Below are positions 61,947-64,000 of a DNA stretch of 64,000 nt, piece after piece. The stretch's first letter is position 1. Every line of letters starts with the position of its first letter. A model generated the notes under the pieces. That model ran no database searches and was not told the DNA's origin. It saw nothing but the letters and a program-made list of their open reading frames with translations. Source of the stretch: Desulfosporosinus youngiae DSM 17734 (GTDB lineage: Bacteria; Bacillota; Desulfitobacteriia; Desulfitobacteriales; Desulfitobacteriaceae); NCBI RefSeq assembly GCF_000244895.1, contig NZ_CM001441.1, positions 1,426,001 to 1,490,000 of the forward strand, given 5' to 3'. The position numbers and the translations under genes were made by a program.

Positions 61947-62387
61947 ATGATTCATTGTTCATCTTTAGGCAAAACGGCCTTACTGATTGCTATGGCCGAA
62001 GGAAATGAAACTGACGATTATGTTTCTCTTGCTCGGGAAAAGGGTTTCGATGTGGTAACGGGTAAGGTGGGCTCTATGGACGTGCAAAAGATTATCGCGG
62101 CCGTTGAAACTGCAGCTAAACGCCAGGGTTTGACCGATGACAGTTATCGTTCTCAACATGCACTTTATCATGCTATTCTTGATGCTTTGCAGGGGTTGGG
62201 CCGGGGGCCTCTTCAATTGGGAAATATTTTGCGTACAGTAGGACTTCGCTTTGCTATTGTCAAAGGGCCGCGCACGCTGGAGGATTTAGATGACCTTTGG
62301 ATTGCTGTCAGCATGTATGGAATGATTGGCGCCCCGATTAAAGGGCATGAACATGAGGTTTGCGGTTTAGGAATAAATCATTTGTAA
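61947..62387 (+). CDS. hutP: HutP antiterminator
   Basis: A 146-residue histidine-activated RNA-binding antiterminator. Family motifs are visible: DSYRSQHALYHAILDALQGL (His residues that bind metal), LQLGNILRTVGLRFAIVKGP and GMIGAPIKGHEHEVCGLGIN. As a hexamer with histidine and Mg2+ it binds UAG repeats near a terminator ahead of the hut genes. GGGGG precedes the ATG. It lies directly before hutH with a hairpin in the gap. Confidence 0.92.
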   Translation: MIHCSSLGKTALLIAMAEGNETDDYVSLAREKGFDVVTGKVGSMDVQKIIAAVETAAKRQGLTDDSYRSQHALYHAILDALQGLGRGPLQLGNILRTVGLRFAIVKGPRTLEDLDDLWIAVSMYGMIGAPIKGHEHEVCGLGINHL

Positions 62388-62439
62388 AGATTTGCAGTTT
62401 GCTCTTATTTTCAGAAATGTATTGAACTATGAAAGTTGC

Positions 62440-62520
62440 AATAAAATAGGGTATGCTCAGAGTTATTAGATGTTTGAGGGCTAAGCTATAGACGAAGGTT
62501 TATAGCTTAATCCTCTTTTT
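62440..62520 (+). promoter_or_regulatory. HutP-responsive attenuator between hutP and hutH
   Basis: The stem GAGGGCTAAGCTATA/TATAGCTTAATCCTC (62476-62515) is followed by TTTTT, an intrinsic terminator. UAG/NAG triplets (ATAGGG, TTAGATG, TATAGACGAAG) occur before and inside it, spaced as for HutP sites. Histidine-bound HutP should prevent the hairpin and allow hutH transcription. Confidence 0.7.
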
Positions 62521-62544
62521 CATTGCTCTAGAAGGAGGCCGAAT

Positions 62545-64000
62545 ATGAGCGTAGTATTAGCAGAAAAAGCCAAAGTGACTTTAGATGGTGAAACCCTTAC
62601 CTTAGAGCAAGTAGTTGCGGTTGCACGGTACGGTGCCCAGGTGGAATTACATCCTGCAGCTAAGGAAAAAGTCCTGAAATCCCGGGAGTATGTGGATCAG
62701 TTAATTGAAGGAAATCAAACAGTCTATGGAATTACCACGGGCTTCGGCAAGTTCAGCGATGTCCTGATTTCCAAAGATGATGCTAAGAAGTTACAACGCA
62801 ACCTTATTATGAGTCATGCAACCGGAGTAGGGGAGCCCCTATCGCCGGAGGTCGTGAGAGGAATTTTACTTCTGAGAGCAAATGCTTTAGCAAAAGGCTT
62901 TTCAGGTATTCGTCTTTCAACTTTGCAGGCCTTGCTTAACATGCTGAATGCAGGAATTGTGCCTGTTGTACCAGAGAAAGGATCACTTGGCGCAAGCGGT
63001 GATTTAGCTCCTTTATCCCATATGGTTTTAGTTTTGCTTGGAGAGGGGGAAGCGTTCTATAAGGAGCGCCGCATGAGCGGGCGGGAAGCCTTGGCCCTGG
63101 CCAAGCTAGAACCTGTGGTTCTGGAAGGAAAAGAGGGGCTGGCTCTTATTAACGGTACTCAGGTCATGACAGCCATCGCAGCCTTGGCCGTCTGGGATGC
63201 TGAGATTCTTTGTGAATCGGCAACCATTACAGCCGCTTTAACCCTTGAAGCCCTTGAGGGTATTCTCAAGGCTTTTGATCCGAAAATTCATGCGGCACGT
63301 CCTCACCAGGGACAAATTGCTGTGGCGCAGCAAATCCGTCGGCTCACGGAAGGCAGCACGTTTGTCGCGGATGAACAGCACCCCAGAGTGCAGGATGCCT
63401 ATGCACTCCGCTGTGTTGCTCAGGTTCATGGCCCTTCCCAGGAAGCAGTTGCGTATGCCAAAAAGATCGTGGAAATCGAGATCAATTCTGCCACAGATAA
63501 TCCTTTGATTTTCCCGGAAGAAAATACCGTGCTCTCGGGAGGGAATTTTCACGGTCAGCCTATTGCTTTAGCCATGGACTTTCTTGGCATTGCGGTGGCA
63601 GAGCTTGCTAATATCGCTGAACGCCGCCTGGAGCGTTTAGTTAATCCAAACCTAAGTGGCCTGCCGGCGTTTTTGACCCCCAACGGAGGGCTGAATTCCG
63701 GGTTTATGATTGTGCAGTATTCTGCAGCCTCGTTGGTTTCCGAAAACAAGGTTTTAGCCCATCCGGCCAGTGTCGATTCCATTCCTTCTTCGGGTAACCA
63801 GGAAGACCATGTAAGTATGGGAACGATTGCAGCCCGTAAGGCTCGAAGTATTATAGAGAATACGGCTCATGTATTGGGGATGGAACTTTTAGCTGCCTGC
63901 CAGGGCTTGGATCTGAGAGCCGGGAAAGGAGAACTTAAACTCGGAAAAGGAAGCGAAGGTGCTTATCGGCTTGTCCGGTCAAAAGTGGCTGCTCTTGAAG
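62545..64000 (+). CDS. hutH: histidine ammonia-lyase, 3' end beyond window
   Basis: Deaminates histidine to urocanate, the first step of histidine use. 485 codons are visible and the frame is still open at the window end. Full enzymes are about 500-510 residues, so only the last part is missing. The MIO-forming Ala-Ser-Gly lies in EKGSLGASGDLAPLSHM (about residue 140-156). GITTGFGKFSD, NSATDNPLIF and HGQPIALAMDFLGIA are conserved. AGAAGGAGG precedes the ATG. It is controlled by the attenuator upstream. Confidence 0.95.
   Translation, partial: MSVVLAEKAKVTLDGETLTLEQVVAVARYGAQVELHPAAKEKVLKSREYVDQLIEGNQTVYGITTGFGKFSDVLISKDDAKKLQRNLIMSHATGVGEPLSPEVVRGILLLRANALAKGFSGIRLSTLQALLNMLNAGIVPVVPEKGSLGASGDLAPLSHMVLVLLGEGEAFYKERRMSGREALALAKLEPVVLEGKEGLALINGTQVMTAIAALAVWDAEILCESATITAALTLEALEGILKAFDPKIHAARPHQGQIAVAQQIRRLTEGSTFVADEQHPRVQDAYALRCVAQVHGPSQEAVAYAKKIVEIEINSATDNPLIFPEENTVLSGGNFHGQPIALAMDFLGIAVAELANIAERRLERLVNPNLSGLPAFLTPNGGLNSGFMIVQYSAASLVSENKVLAHPASVDSIPSSGNQEDHVSMGTIAARKARSIIENTAHVLGMELLAACQGLDLRAGKGELKLGKGSEGAYRLVRSKVAALE

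Noticed and set aside
1-64000. CRISPR array, tRNA or rRNA genes
   Set aside because: No regularly spaced direct repeats, cloverleaf-type sequences or rRNA-like stretches were seen while reading both strands.

Overview
The window reads as chromosomal DNA of a strictly anaerobic, endospore-forming Firmicute of the Desulfosporosinus/Desulfitobacterium type. This is an inference from gene content: spore photoproduct lyase and a CotF-like coat protein, a reverse rubrerythrin behind a PerR-like box, a Tat-exported DMSO-reductase-type molybdoenzyme with its chaperone, a tryptophan T-box leader, a cobalamin riboswitch, LutABC, a FadR-type fatty acid regulon and HutP/HutH. Genes lie on both strands in short operons with strong AGGAGG-type ribosome binding sites and many TTG/GTG starts.

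Layout. 1-5.5 kb: trpF, an IS200/IS605-like remnant, an SPFH protein, an ECF sigma/anti-sigma pair, reverse rubrerythrin and two small conserved genes. 5.7-10.4 kb: a TorD-type chaperone followed by a DmsABC-type reductase. 10.7-18.9 kb: an ABC exporter pair, several small genes (YjfB-like, Gln-rich), a DMT exporter, a frameshifted dsdA, a frameshifted DUF2695-like gene, a Uma2 nuclease and a YgjP-like metalloprotease. 19-25.7 kb: a pyrimidine-dimer glycosylase-like gene, xpt, a Trp T-box with trpB-trpA, icd and an MscS channel. 25.8-33.3 kb: a UxaA-type dehydratase pair, hprK, an NlpC/P60 protein, and btuF and btuC-btuD under a B12 riboswitch. 33.4-42.8 kb is the accessory part: secreted proteins of unknown function, an IS110 remnant, a DUF4367 anti-sigma-like gene, an ECF sigma gene split by a complete 3.1-kb IS21-family element with a 9-bp target duplication, and the 3' end of a group II intron. 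42.9-49.2 kb: phasin-like protein plus UbiB kinase, spore photoproduct lyase, lutABC. 49.4-58.6 kb: fadR-fadN-fadA-fadE, an MBL-fold hydrolase preceded by a second FadR-like box, and a chemoreceptor. 58.6-64 kb: coat protein, a decayed cadC remnant next to a Cd/Zn P-type ATPase, then hutP and hutH (cut by the window end).

How the genes work together: electron-transfer catabolism (lactate oxidation by Lut, beta-oxidation by Fad, histidine deamination by Hut, an alternative terminal reductase) sits beside amino-acid biosynthesis and B12 uptake, each with recognisable local control (T-box, riboswitch, FadR boxes, PerR box, HutP-type attenuator).

The most unusual signals are the IS21 insertion that breaks a sigma factor and carries an extra gene, a family of GGGACAGGT-type palindromes placed exactly at gene 3' ends (one supplies the end of trpF), three genes each broken by a 1-2 base indel, a spore photoproduct lyase in which the hydrogen-donor cysteine known from Bacillus appears to be alanine, and an intergenic region with a perfect 22-bp hairpin that may be an RNA. 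I did not find a clearly new multi-gene defence or metabolic system.
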